A stretch of 64,000 nucleotides of DNA from Lathyrus oleraceus (GCF_024323335.1 NC_066585.1:177943149-178007148); one strand, 5' to 3'; positions 35,340-47,817 are shown, counted from the stretch's first letter. A program made the numbers and translations. Notes: generated by a model not told the origin, from the sequence alone.

Positions 35340-36458
35340 GCATCAAAAGTCTAGTTATGATTCACAAACACCTAGTGCGCAACATGAATTTTGTCTCCAA
35401 TGAAAGAGTCCATGCAAGCCTACCCATCATTGAAGTGAAGAATTACGAAAAAATAGTGCAAACAAATGAAATTGTTTTTTGGCTACCAAGATGTTTTTGA
35501 AATGATCCAGAACGGGGTGAATTCTCCAATCGGAGGTGCAAAGAATGCACAACGGGCAACGGGAAGAGAAGAAGAAAGATTTCAAAGCACTGTTTTTAAT
35601 TCATCGTATGGATGGTGACAACTTTTAGAAAGTTAGGGATTGTGAATCGTCTAAGCAAGCGTGGAAAATCTTAGAGAAGACATACGCAGGGGCTAACAAG
35701 GCGAAGGTGGTGAGGTTACAAACTCACAAGCGTCAAGTTCAATTGATTCAAATGGAAGAAAATGAGACAATCAATTATTTCACAACAAAAATCACTCGAT
35801 TAGTGAGTCAAATGAAGGCATGTGGAGAAACAATCATATAGCAATATGTTGTCGCAAAAATCTCGCGTTCTTTAACACCAAGAATTTACAACGTGGTTGT
35901 AGTGATTGAGGAATCGAAGGATCTTGCAATGATGAACAAATATGAGCTACAAAGCTCTCTTAAGGCTCATGAGCAAATGATGGAGGATAGAAATAATGAT
36001 AAGACAAAGGCGGAGATCGATTTGCATTCTCGTTTCAACGAGAAAGACAAGAGATCAAAAGGAAAATGACCCATTCAAAATTTTGATGGAAGAGAGTCCC
36101 AAAATTCCAAGAATTCGACTTGTCAAAGAGGTGAGATAAGTTGCAACAAGAGTGATGGTCAAGGCAACTTTAGAGGTGAAAATAAAAGGTTTGACAAAAA
36201 CAAAGAGCAATGCTTTAGGTGTAAAAGGTTTGGTCATTTTGCAAAAGAGTGCAATGCAAACAAGAAGTAACCTTGAGAAGATGAAGCCAAGGCTGAAAGA
36301 CAAGAGTTTGATGAAGAGAATACATTCTTAGTCATGATCATGGAAGGATAATGCAACATCATGAATTCTGAGAATGCTGCAAAAAGAGGCTGTAACCAGT
36401 TACATGAAAACGTAAACCGATTACATGCAGAAGAAAATGTCATGATGAGTAGGAAAGG
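35340..36458 (+). pseudogene. Copia gag, degenerate (left of solo LTR)
   Basis: Broken plus frames show a UBN2-type gag: SKQAWKILEKTYAGANKAK, RLVSQMKACGE, SLTPRIYNVVVVIEESKDL, then a zinc knuckle CFRCKRFGHFAKEC near 36213-36254. In-frame stops occur near 35838, 36067 and 36268. The polyprotein continues as protease to the right of the solo LTR at 38811. Confidence 0.8.
36454..36458 (+). repeat. Target site duplication AAAGG (left)
   Basis: AAAGG abuts the solo LTR on the left and is repeated exactly at 38806-38810. Confidence 0.95.
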
Positions 36459-38805
36459 TGTAACACCCCAAATTCGATTAACTAGTTTAATTGAATTGAT
36501 TAGAATTTTACTTGATTAATTGATATTTTAATTATTTGTTATGTGGTTGTGGGTGTAAGTATCCTTGAGGCAGAAGCATATAGAGAGTAAGAGCTTGATA
36601 TATTTGTTTAGAATTAATTATTAGAATAAATATAATTTTATTCAAATTAATTAAATAAAATAGAGGGGAGCAAAGAGTTAGGGAGTTGGGGCAATAGTGT
36701 GAATTAAGAAAAATGAGATTAATGAGGTAATTGGAACGAAGTGTGTAGAAAACCCTAAGTTATAGTCCAAGTAAAAGAGTATGGAGAGTTTTAGGTAAAA
36801 CATAATCTTGTGGTGAGAATATGCAAAGGTTAGGGCTGAAGGAAGACTCCATTGGTAGAGTTTGAAGTTGCATCTTGCTAGAAAATATGAGGTAAGGAGG
36901 GGAAGAAAGGGTTGCCAAATAGGTATATTGCATAATGAGATAGTGATTATAAGTTTTTAATCTCATTAGGTTTTCCTTTTGATGAATTGTTTATGATGAA
37001 ATTCGTGTACTATTATGTGTGAAAATTTTGCTTATGTTTGCTTTGAAACTCCTCAGTTATTGTGTTGAAAAAGCTTTGAAAATATAACCTGAAAACCTTG
37101 AAAAGTGATGATTTTGTGGATGTCAATCTATGATATATCATAAATTTTCTGTTTTAATCCTTGAATAATTGTAGTATGTTGAATTCTGAGATTGGGGGTT
37201 TTTACTGAATCGAAATCGGAGCCTTGGAAGTGCCCTAATGATGAAAATCACATTTTTTTCATTTTTGTACAGGTAGTAACCGGTTAACATGTTCGTGAAA
37301 CCGGATACAGCTGAACAAATAAGTTTTTTTTTTAATTTTCATGACTATAACCAGTTACAGGTTTTGGTTAACCAGTTGCAGTTGTTGTGTTTTCCAAAAA
37401 TACTGATTTTTTTGTTTCCAACTATTTTCGTTGTAACTTGAGTTTCGTGACTTAGATTGAGGTGCGGTTTGAAGAGTTGGAAAGCGAACACACAGAGCTA
37501 TCACATGGTTATGCTTGGTAAACTATTGAATTATAATTATGTACCTAATGTGGCAATGTTTATGCTGACTTGTGTGATCGGTTAGCGAATCATTATGATT
37601 ATACGATGATGTGTTGTTGTTTTTGTGAAGTAACATGAATAAATGCTTATGAAGTTACATTTGTTGAGTTGTTGTTGTTTGTTTTTGTTTATTGATGTTG
37701 TGACATTGATTATTTGTTGTGCATGATGAATGATGCCATGTATAAATGGTGAGATGTGCTCGGTGATTCTTTTGGTGAACCTTTTGGTGAAAATGCATGT
37801 TGTTGAGAGTCATAGTGTACGGGATTCAGTCCAGTTTTGGTGTGCTATGGTCTTATGGTGGATATGGAGTGAGTAATTAATTCTAATGAAGGATTAGTGA
37901 AGAGTTACCTCTAGTGATGGTAAATAATTTTGGTGTGCTTTATTCCTATGGTGGGGATCGGGAGCGAGTAGTTGATTCCTAAAGAGGACTGGTGAAGTGT
38001 TACATGTGGTTATGGTAACGATTTGGTGTGCTCTGGTGCTATGGTGGGGATCTGGAACGAGATGAATCTGAGTGTTCATGAATGGTACTGCATGCATATT
38101 GAGTCAGTTGTGGAGTACATTTTATACATGTTTGCATATGTAGTTGATCTTTCATGATCTTATAGATTGATTGAGAATATGCATGTTGTCATGATTGGGT
38201 GTGAGAATACGTTGTTGTTGGTTGTGTAATGAATGTGTGTTTATTGTATGTTCTTTACCTTAACATTCTTTACACTATTTATATTGGTTTGTTTTTTCTC
38301 ACTCCCTTTGCTTTCATGTTGTGCATAATGGACATCTTGTGGATACTTAAGAGTATAGTTTGTTGCAGTAAGTGGAAGTTAGCTTCTAGAGTTACTTCGT
38401 TAGTTTCATCATTGTTTAGAAGTCTTGCTCTGATCCTATAACATCGGGGTTGAGAATATTTGTTTTCTTGTTATGTTTTGTTGGAGTTTAATCGTATTTA
38501 TTCAATTTATATTGAAGTTGTTAAAGAGTGGAATATGATAACTCTTTATTTTGAAAACCATTTATCATAATTTGAAGATTAATACTAGGAGTTTAAGTTA
38601 TGTTGTTTTATTTAATTGAAATAATATTGAATATCATCGTAATTATACCCTAAGTGAAGGTGAGTGTGCGATGATAGATATTGTAGAACAATGATACTTT
38701 CTGCTACGCGTTTGTTAAATGTTTGATTTGTTAAAGGTTTTGTCATTGGTGGCACCTTAGATTGTCGTGTAAAGCTTAAAAAGTATCACGGTTTAGGGTG
38801 TTACA
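36459..38805 (+). mobile_element. Solo LTR of a gypsy element (2347 bp) inside a copia
   Basis: It starts TGTAACACCCC and ends AGGGTGTTACA, with perfect 5-bp AAAGG duplications. No internal region remains, so it arose by LTR-LTR recombination. It separates the gag and protease of the older copia element. It is related to the solo LTR at 30212-32954. Confidence 0.92.
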
Positions 38806-38810
38806 AAAGG

Positions 38811-39175
38811 CGCAGTTCAGTGCATCGAGGAATGGTATTTAGACTCGGGATGCTCTACTCATATGACAGGGAGGAAGGATTTGTTTGTTAAAATCAATCG
38901 TGCCATGAAGAACAAAGTGAAGTTCGCGGATGACACCACTCTAGCGGCCAATGGGATTAATGATGTTTTGATCATGAGAAGGGACGGTGGACATTCCTTG
39001 ATCAAAGATGTTTTGTACATTCCAGTAATCAATGTAACCTCCTAAGTATTGGGCAGTTACTTGAGAAGGATTACAAGATCCACATGGAAAATAAGGGGTT
39101 GTACGTTATGGATGTAAACAGAGTTTTGGTCCTTAAAGCTCATATGCATGCCAATATAACCTTCAAGGTTGAGCT
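38811..39175 (+). pseudogene. Copia protease and pre-integrase region (right of solo LTR)
   Basis: EEWYLDSGCSTHMTGRKDLF is the N-terminal copia protease motif with the catalytic DSG. A frame shift follows near 39040, after which LEKDYKIHMENKGLYVMD marks the pre-integrase region. The sequence is then cut by the Ogre-like LTR at 39176. Confidence 0.85.
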
Positions 39176-41097
39176 TGTCGCTATGCAAAAAAACTGACTA
39201 CAAATACAGAATCGCTATCGGATTTTATTTATTCCAAAAGAGTAAAGGGAAAATATTGATAAAACCCCCTTATGAAAGGAAAATTGGTCTCACAACAAAA
39301 ACTAGGGTTTAGAAATCGGTTATGCGAGGGGAATGTATTAGCACACCTCACATCCATCGTACTCGATGGGAACCATCTAGGTCATCTACATGAATGGGTG
39401 TTGTTATCTAAAAGTTTACTTGCTAATAAAAAAATGGTTGGTCTTTTATTAGTGTGCTCGCCGGGGATTGAGGTCCTTGTGCCTATGTATCATCATCGTT
39501 AAATGAAGAATCAGAGCTCCATAGTTCGAAGCAGGAAATGATTGTTTATTGGTTGTTTGTACCTTGAAAAAGGGTTTTCAGAATGATGCCCTAAGGCGAA
39601 AAAAAGAGTTTGATAAGTTGATGTTGTTCTTAGGTTTTTTATGAAAAGGTGGTTGGTTTGAGTTGCACTACTACACGGAGTGCGTAATCCTAATTGTAGT
39701 TTATTACTTTTTGAGTTTTTATTGATAAAAAAGTCACTTGACATTGGATCAAGGGTTTGATTATTATTTTGAAATGGTGAGGTTGACCTAATTCCTAAGA
39801 GATCAAAAGGAAAACAAAGGAGAAAAGTACAACCCAGGGGAAGGGGATACATGGAAAATTACAAAGGAAATCATGTGAGAAATAAAGGGTCTCGTTGTAA
39901 GGTAGCTCAAGAGAAAACCTTGTGTGTGCAAACTGGCTTAAGCTAGCAAGTGGATAATGGAATCAAAACATGTCTCGTTGTAAGGTAGCTTCAAGTCAAA
40001 GCAATAGGTAAAGTGTCATAATCTCAAGGTCCAAATGCAAGGGTCCTAACAAGAGTCTTCTAAGTCCAAAATTAAGTTATAAATGATACATCTTTTTTGT
40101 CTTTTTATTTTATCATGTTTTTGCTCTTTTTTAATGGATTAGATACCAAGAAGATAAATTACAATAGTTAAAGGATAAATAGAGATGAAGATGAGATAGA
40201 TGACAATGATGAAGTAAATGATGGATGATAATTGTGCATAAAGGTAAATGAACAAAAATGTAAATAACCAAAAGTAAAATTTAGATGTTAGGGGTTAAGT
40301 TGCAAAAAACAAAGTGTTCACCTAATGATTCTCTATACACAAGTCAAATGACTCAAAATATGACGCATTAAGGGATAACCTATCATTGATTCAAAATGTC
40401 AAAATTGATTCAATGATCATTTATCAACAAGTTTGAATCAAAGAATATTGAATCAACCGAAACGTCCATCTATCAATGATTTGAAGTGTGAAAGATCTTA
40501 TCAATCAAACAATCACAAAAAAAAAACATGCTATAATATAGCAAAGAAGGTGGAGGTTAGTAGTTAGGTTAGACGAAATTAGTATTGCAAGAGAACCAAC
40601 TATCAAAGTACAATTAATCAACTGTTAAATACGAAATAAATGAAAGAACAAAATCAATTGCAAAATAAAACAAAAATGGAATTAGATCAAACAAAATAAA
40701 AAGAGAAATTAATTTGCAATATTAATATTAATTATTAAATTAAAAATTCAATCACAATTAAAATGTAAAACAAAAAAATCACATTCAAATTCCAAAGTAA
40801 TATAGAAATTAAATTGCAAAATTATGTGGAAAAATATTTGAATTAAAATAGAAATTTTAATCAAAATTAACTTGCAAAATTGATTATGGAAATTACTTTG
40901 CAAATTAAATCAATTAAAAGGTAATAAATTCAATTAAAATTGTGAAATAATATTAATCATTATTTTGCAAAATTAATTGATAAAAAATAAAATCAAGATT
41001 TACAATTAAAAATAAAATAAATGAAAACCAGAACTCAAAATAATTAATAAAAAACATGTAAAAGATAAATAAAATAAAATAAAAATGAAAAAATTGT

Positions 41098-41156
<59 letters not shown>

Positions 41157-42784
41157 CCAATCTGAAACAGGGAGGTCCAAGATAGAAAAAACGCAATGCC
41201 CGTGCGCATGAAGCCCAATCCGAGGAGAATAGTCAGCCTAGACGTCTCATGGTTCATCAAATGATCAGATCTAGTGGATATGATCTGATGGTCCATGTGT
41301 GGTGATGCCCTGACTCCTCAGAATTGTTGGATCCACATGCTTAAGGAAGTAAGTGCATCATGTGGCTCAGATTAGTGGAGACTATGTGCATTGAAGTCAA
41401 CACACATCACCTGGCACATTCCTCTACATCACCCAAAGTAGTCAATTCGCGCGTGACAAATGGAAACAATTTATTTGCTGAATTTAAAAATGGTCAGAAA
41501 AAGGAAGGTATACCTTCATCTTCAACCTCCAGCTGCTCAAAATTGAGATCAAGACATCACCAAATTCATGGTGCAAACAAAAGGTTATTACACTCGGTTT
41601 GGATCATTGATGCTTCCTTCATGCTCATAATCTATTGATTCGGTCTGAGCATGGAGAATTTCAGCTTACATCATGAAGAACACAAAACCTAATTTAAAAA
41701 ATTAAATAATGAGTAAACATCAATAGATCCTCAGATGTTAGGGGAAATGATCAGTGAACAACCACAAGCAAGTTAGTAACTAGTTTAAGTTGAATGAAGC
41801 TTGGTTTCTACCTTGCCGGAAACATGTTCAGATGCAGATTCCGATGAGTTTGCAGAGCTCCAATGAAGGTTATTCTATGGTGGTTCTTGATCCCTTTAGC
41901 TTCACTAATACTTAAGGAAAGTGATGGTATGCTCCAAGTGCTTCGAAAGTGGCTCAAATGCTCTACCTAAAACTCTATTTTAAGGTGTTTTTAAGAGTGA
42001 ATTCCGCATCACTTCTATGGCTGTCAAGCTTGGAATAAGTAGGGAGCATCGCTTCTATTTATAGAGTGAGTGAGGATAGCTGGTACGTGTGAGTTCTTGC
42101 AAAAATCGTGTGAAGCAAAATGCCAAAATTTGACTTAGTGACCAAGGTTGATGAGTTGTCCTTTTACACAACCCTCCTCCAATTTTGTGTAGTACAGAAA
42201 ATGGAATATTCTGCCAATGATTGGTGATCCCCGGCTGTCCTAGAAGCTCCTTTAATTTGGTTTGCTTATACTCGTGCTTTGCATTTTTTGTGCTTTTTAG
42301 GACCTCACCCTTTTGTTACTCATGTGCCTTACTTGTGACCTTAATTTGTTGCTCTCAATTGCTCCTTCACATGCCTTGGTTGCTTGGGATTAAATGCACA
42401 TGATTTGGTGACTTAGAAACATGAAAAATGGATGTTTGGCTTGGTCTGGTTTCGTGTACACAGCTTGGCAGGTCACCAAGTTTAGGCTTGGGCCAAATGA
42501 AATTGGCTCATGCATTTTAGGCCAAACACTCATTACCATGATATTAACAAGATGCAAAAATAATTAGGTCAAAAGGAGATGTAACGTGAGAATGCCGTAA
42601 GTGTAAAGTAGTGGTCATGACATGGTTTTGGGCCGGCCTAGGCAGCTTGACTAGTCTTGGCCAATTCAAAATTTGAGGTATTTAGGGGTTGAATTAGGGT
42701 TTGATTCTTGAAACAAAGTTGTAAAGGATTCCATTTTTGACATTTGGCTGGAAGTAGATATACAAAAGGTTGATGTAGCGGTAA
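39176..42784 (-). mobile_element. Ogre-like LTR, degenerate (copy 3)
   Basis: The left end TGTCGCTATGC and the boxes TTTATTTATTCCAAAAGAGTAAAGGG, CGGTTATGCGAGGGGAATGT and CATCGTACTCGATGGGAACC align with the starts of the LTRs at 1104 and 55308. A minus-strand TATA box (CTATAAATAG, 42055-42064) is placed as in an LTR U3/R. The right end is not clear: AAAATTTGAGGTATTTA near 42670 may be the decayed U3 terminus, or the LTR is cut by the next LTR at 42785. It contains a 42-base poly(G) tract. Confidence 0.7.
41094..41153. repeat. (TG)n followed by a 42-base poly(G) tract
   Basis: About nine TG repeats run into an uninterrupted G run at 41112-41153. Such a G run could form quadruplexes. It could also be a base-calling or gap-filling artefact, because two-colour sequencing reports dark cycles as G. 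A minus-strand frame with 14 prolines is a by-product. Confidence 0.95.
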
Positions 42785-43731
42785 TGTCATGACCATCAAG
42801 CTATGGATAAACTTGACATCAGTAAAACCAGAGTCGCCACTGCGCTTTATTATTTCCAAAGGAAAAGGGAAAAGTACGAACAAAACCCAGAGATAAGAAG
42901 TCTTCAAATCAAAACTAATAAAATGTCAGAGATTATAGGTAAGGGGTTGGTTACACAGAGGGGAGGTGTTAGCACCCAAAGTGTCATAGGTATTCTTAGG
43001 GAGCGCTTTTTGTATGCATATGTTTTTGGGTATAAATGTTGTTGATAAAATGTAGAGTGTGAGGATGAGAAAAGAATTCATTGATTATATTTTTTGTGTT
43101 TGACAAGACCTTGGGTCTTATGCCTACGTACCAACATAAAAACGAGGGATCAAACCCGTAGTTTGTGGTAAAAATTTCAAAGAAGTAGGTGAATTGATTT
43201 TAACAAGAATTTAATAAGAAGACACAAAAGGCCAAAGGTTTGAATGGGGTTGTTAGTTCTTTTTGTCTTTTGAAATTTAAGTCAATATGGTTAAGTTTAT
43301 TTACAAGTTTGATTTAAGAAAAAGTTTAAAAAATTCAATGGTATAAGGCCAAGGTTTCTAATCATTAAAACATGTCTAAGTTTGAAATCACAAGAAAAGA
43401 AAGTTTTTGAAAAGAGTGAGAGATTTTGAAATTAAAGAAATGGGAGGAGATGAAGAGACTACCCTAGGTAAAAAATTAAAAGTTAAGAGTTGAAAAGATC
43501 TGACCAATGGGATGCAATCCAACAGACAATAATGTCATATAGAAACCCATTTTCCTTTGGACTTTGACAAGCAATGAGCAATATCCAAGCATTATGTGAA
43601 GATTAAGGCATCAAATAAAGATATCCATAATATCCGAGCAAGCAATCCAATAGCTAGCAATCTTCAGTGTCTTCCCATGTAGCAGATGAAATATTCCTTG
43701 ATCAACTCAGAATAAAATATCAGACATAGAC
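42785..43731 (-). mobile_element. Ogre-like LTR (copy 4), left part before the Sirevirus insertion
   Basis: It starts TGTCATGACC and carries the GAGTCGCCACTGCGC box and the GGTTGGTTACACAGAGGGG..GTTAGCACCC box of Ogre LTR starts. It is interrupted at 43731 by the copia element and continues at 51814. The combined length is about 4.4 kb up to the next insertion at 55308. Confidence 0.75.
43727..43731 (+). repeat. Target site duplication TAGAC (left)
   Basis: TAGAC abuts the 5' LTR and is repeated exactly at 51809-51813. Confidence 0.93.
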
Positions 43732-44809
43732 TATTGGTTCTAAGTGTTGGCAGCAATTTTGGTAAAACAAAGAGTGTTCACAAGGTGTTGTATGTGATGT
43801 CTTAACATAAGATATCTTGTACCTGCTGGAGTTTAAAAACATAATTATGCAGGATTGTTTCATGATGTCATACACAATGTCATGACATCTGATATTATGT
43901 ACCTACTGGATATTTAAAATGGAATTATGCAGGATTGTTCCAGGATGTCAGACCCGATGTCATGACATCTGTACACAGAACATTCAGGGTGAATGTTAGG
44001 TGTTATGTGATTGCGCATTTAATGGCAATCTATGTATGATTGAAGATCTGATTCCCAATCGCATTCAATCATTAATTACAACCTGATTTACTTATTTTCC
44101 AAAGAGATCTAATCAACTGTCATGAGAAGATTTGAATGGAAAATAGTTTTAGGGTTTCAAGATGTCCAAGCCCAGCTGAATGCTTCTATAAATAGGACAT
44201 GGAAAACCTGATTTGATACACAACCAATACAGAGCGAAATATTGAGAGAGGATAAGGGTTTGTGTCTTGTGTGGTCATGTGACTTGTAAGTCATTCAATT
44301 AATCCATAGATGATTGAATTGGTCTGATTTGTGAGTTGTAATTTGTCACTCAAAGCTTTTAAGCATGAGTGTGTGTCTACTTGATTGAAACTGTTAAATA
44401 AGATCAAGTGTGTGTCTACTTGATTGAAGCTGCTAAGTAAGATCAAGTGTGTATCTTTGAAGAGTGTCTTCTTTTCATAAGTAATTGTTGTTTAAAATCA
44501 CAGGTGTGATTGAGGGGGAGTGAGTGGGTTCTCATATCTAAGAGTTCTTAGGTAGAAATCACACGGGTAGAGATTAAGTGAAAAAGATTATAACTTGTGG
44601 AGTGTACTGAGAGTCTTTGAACTTATTCTATTTAGTGGATTTCCTTCCTGGCTTGGTAGCCCCCAGATGTAGGTGAGTTGCACTGAACTGGGTTAACAAT
44701 TTCTTGTGTCTCTTGCATTACTATCCTTTATCTTTATCCTGTTTGCATTATTCAGATATTAGTGTCGTGACATTACCTTCGACATCTCATATCTGATACC
44801 AGAATTTCA
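43732..44809 (+). repeat. 5' LTR of Sirevirus-type element (1078 bp)
   Basis: It begins TATTGG (TGTTGG in the 3' copy) and ends GAATTTCA. It contains TATAAATA at 44187-44194 and two tandem 39-bp units from 44368 and 44407 (GTGTCTACTTGATTGAA). Confidence 0.95.
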
Positions 44810-44811
44810 AT

Positions 44812-44823
44812 TGGTATCAGAGC
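44812..44823 (+). other. Primer binding site of Sirevirus-type element
   Basis: TGGTATCAGAGC, the initiator Met tRNA complement, two bases after the LTR. Confidence 0.95.
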
Positions 44824-44876
44824 AGGCATCCTGCTCTGGTTCTGGGTGAGATCTAGGGACAATACTTTCTGGTACT

Positions 44877-46919
44877 ATGGAAAGAGATGGAGGATCTGTT
44901 CACAGGCCACCAATTTTGGATGGATCTAACTATGACTATTGGAAACCTCGAATGGTAGCTTTCCTAAAATCTCTGGATAATAAGGCTTGGAAGGCTGTGT
45001 TAAAAGGCTGGGTACATCCAGTAATTACTAAGGAAGGAGAAGCCACAACTGACAAGAAGCCTGAAAAACAATGGTCCAAGGAGGAGGATGATCTAGCCCT
45101 TGGAAATTCTAAAGCATTGAATGCCATATTCAATGGAGTAGACAAGAATATCTTCAGGTTGGTAAACAATATGGAGGTGGCTAAAGATGCTTGGGACATT
45201 CTCAAAACCACTCATGAAGGCACCTCTAGAGTTAAAATGTCTAGACTACAGCTGCTCACCACCAAGTTTGAAAATTTAAGGATGAAAGAAGATAAAAATA
45301 TTCATGAATTTCATATGAGTATCGTTGAAATTGCTAATGCCTTAGAAGCCATGGGAGAGAAGATGTCAGATAAAAAATTAGTAAGAAAAATACTCAGGTC
45401 ACTCCCTAAGAGATTTGCTATGAAGGTGACAGCCATAGAAGAGTCTCAAGACATCTCCAACATGAGAGTTGATGAGCTAATTGGTTCCCTCCAAACATTT
45501 GAGATGGGAATGAATGATGGATCTGAAAAGAAAACCAAAAGCATAGCCTTCATATCAAACACAGAGGAGGAAAATAGTCAGGATGTTGATGAAGATCTGG
45601 CAAATGGTGTAGCAATGCTGGGAAGACAGTTCAACAGACTGTTGAAAAAGATGGATGTAAGATCTAAGGCTAATGTCAAGAACATCTCATCTGACATCAG
45701 TAAATCCAACAATGCTGGAAGAAGAAGAAGGTCAGATGATAAGCCCAAAGAAGGAAAAGAAGTACAGTGCTATAAATGTGATGGTTATGGATACATTAGA
45801 ACTGAATGTGGAACCTACCTCAAGAAGCAGAAGATGAGTCTTGCTGCCACTTGGTCTGATAAGAGTGAAACAGAAGAGTCTGCAAATCTGGTGACTGCCT
45901 TGACTAGAAGATGGGGTTTTGATGAAGACTCAAGTGATGATGAAGTAACCTTTGAAGAGTTGGCCATTACCTACAGAAAGTTGTGTCATAAAAGTGAAGA
46001 GGTGTGTAAACAAGTTGAAAGCCAGAAGAAGGTAATAACTCAACTTGAGAATGAGAAGATAGAACACTTGGAAATCATCTCCAAATTAAAAACAGAAGCA
46101 GTGGTTCTGAATGCCAAGCTAGATGAAAGTCAACAAGTTGAAAGCCAGAAGGAAGTGATAGTACAGCTGGAGAATGAGAAGGCAGAACATGTGGAAACCA
46201 TCTCCAAGTTAAAAACTGAAGCTATGTTCTTGAATTCTAAACTGGAAGAGATGACTAAGTATGTAAGAATGTTAAATAATGGATCTGATTCCTTAGACAA
46301 GATTCTCCAAACTGGACAAATAATAGGAGACAAATCTGGCATTGGGTATAATGAATCTAAGCCTGAGTGCAGTTACACTGGTGGCAAACCTAAATCCAAA
46401 CCTAAGTGCAGCCATATTAAAAGCAAACCTGAGATGTCACAACATCAGAAGGGAAGACAGCAGAAAGGGAAATACCAAAGATGGAGATGCCATTACTGTG
46501 GAAAATTTGGCCACCTGAAGCCCTTCTGCTATAAGCTGTATGGTTATCCTAGCCCTGTCCATCATCAAACTCACTATCAACCAAGACCCAAACATCACAG
46601 GCTTGTCAACAAGAAGCAATGGGTTCCTAAGACTAATGTTACAAGTCTAATAGCTCACACTTCCTTCAGAGTTTCAGCCAAAGAAGATTGGTATTTTGAC
46701 AGTGAGTGCTCCAGACACATGACTGGACACAAAGACCTGATAACTGGCCTTCATCCTCATGCCATGAGTTATGTAACCTTTGGTGATGGAGCAAAGGGTG
46801 AAATCAAGGGGATTGGTACGCTTGATTGCCCTGGAGTTCCTGACCTTGACAGTGTCCTACTTGTTAAGGGCTTGACTGCAAATCTAATAGCATCAGTCAA
46901 CTATGTGACCAAGGTCTAA
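44877..46919 (+). CDS. Sirevirus-type gag with truncated protease
   Basis: An open frame of 680 codons. An N-terminal copia gag domain (LDGSNYDYWKPRMVAFLKS near residue 14) leads to a first zinc knuckle at residues 298-311, CYKCDGYGYIRTEC, in which the usual histidine is tyrosine. A coiled coil made of two 41-residue tandem copies follows (from residues 379 and 420, QVESQKKVITQLENEK and QVESQKEVIVQLENEK). A second, intact knuckle CHYCGKFGHLKPFC starts at residue 538. The protease start WYFDSECSRHMTG near residue 608 has Glu in place of the Gly of the catalytic D-S-G. The frame ends at TAA 46917-46919 after a shift near 46888; pre-integrase sequence continues in another frame. The ATG follows the primer site by about 50 bp. 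Confidence 0.88.
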   Translation: MERDGGSVHRPPILDGSNYDYWKPRMVAFLKSLDNKAWKAVLKGWVHPVITKEGEATTDKKPEKQWSKEEDDLALGNSKALNAIFNGVDKNIFRLVNNMEVAKDAWDILKTTHEGTSRVKMSRLQLLTTKFENLRMKEDKNIHEFHMSIVEIANALEAMGEKMSDKKLVRKILRSLPKRFAMKVTAIEESQDISNMRVDELIGSLQTFEMGMNDGSEKKTKSIAFISNTEEENSQDVDEDLANGVAMLGRQFNRLLKKMDVRSKANVKNISSDISKSNNAGRRRRSDDKPKEGKEVQCYKCDGYGYIRTECGTYLKKQKMSLAATWSDKSETEESANLVTALTRRWGFDEDSSDDEVTFEELAITYRKLCHKSEEVCKQVESQKKVITQLENEKIEHLEIISKLKTEAVVLNAKLDESQQVESQKEVIVQLENEKAEHVETISKLKTEAMFLNSKLEEMTKYVRMLNNGSDSLDKILQTGQIIGDKSGIGYNESKPECSYTGGKPKSKPKCSHIKSKPEMSQHQKGRQQKGKYQRWRCHYCGKFGHLKPFCYKLYGYPSPVHHQTHYQPRPKHHRLVNKKQWVPKTNVTSLIAHTSFRVSAKEDWYFDSECSRHMTGHKDLITGLHPHAMSYVTFGDGAKGEIKGIGTLDCPGVPDLDSVLLVKGLTANLIASVNYVTKV

Positions 46920-47817
46920 ATGTTAACTTCACTAAAACTGAATGTATGATTACTAACAAAGAAAGTGAAGTGATCATGAAAGGAATTAGGACCAAAGACA
47001 ACTGTTACATATGGAGCTCTCAAATTGGTTATTCCTCAAAGTGTACCTTAGTCAAAGAAGAAAAAGTGAAGACATGGCATAAATGTTTGAGCCATATGCA
47101 TCTTAAAGAGATGAAAATGATTATATCTGCTAGAAGAACTCCCAAATTGAAGATTGATAAAGAAAAGTCTGTGGAAAATGTCAGACAAGGATGTCACACC
47201 AGAAACTCAGACATGACATCACTTCCAAAGGTTTGAAACTCCTCCATATGAATAATATTGGGTTTGGTAGGAGGTTGGATCAGATGGTTGAACATGTTGC
47301 TAGTCAAATGCAGTCTGAAGTTGGAAAAAACTTTGTTGGACTTGAGCTACAAGTCAAGCAGATAGAAGGGTCTATGTGTCTATCTCAAAGAAAATGTGCC
47401 AAGAATAATGTTAAGAAGATTGGGATGGAGAGTGAAAGGACACCCGCTCCTACACATTTGAAAGATGAAAATGGTGTTTGTGCTATATATCAAGCTGAAT
47501 ATATAGCAACTGGAAGTAGCTGTTCTCAACAGGGTTGGTTGAAACTAATGTTGACTAAATACAATGTCACATACGATGTCATGACATTGTACTATGACAA
47601 CCTGAGTGCTACAACTATGTCCAAAAATCCTAATCAGCACAGCTGGGCAAAGCATGGTGATTTTTGTCATCACATCATTAGAGAATTTGTGGAAGACAAA
47701 ATCATAGCACTAAAGCATGAGATGCAATTAGCTGACAAATTTGCAAGGGTTTTGGATGCTAATCAGTTTGAATGTTTAAGAGGGAAAGTGGGGATTTGTA
47801 TTCATGAGAAGTTATAG
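46920..47817 (+). pseudogene. Pol remnants: pre-integrase, RT scrap and RNase H end
   Basis: Three pieces remain. Bases 46946-47236 encode the pre-integrase zinc region (WHKCLSHMHLKEM). A frame from 47191 gives a short reverse-transcriptase scrap (FVGLELQVKQIEGSMCLSQ, RTPAPTHLK). AEYIATGSSCSQ through RGKVGICIHEKL (about 47494-47814) is the RNase H C terminus, with LYYDNLSA in place of the usual LYCDN. The integrase catalytic core and the YVDD part of reverse transcriptase are absent. At least two internal deletions are implied. Confidence 0.85.

Noticed and set aside
41006..41296. Proline-rich 96-codon frame
   Set aside because: The prolines come from the poly(G) tract, and the frame lies within an Ogre-like LTR.
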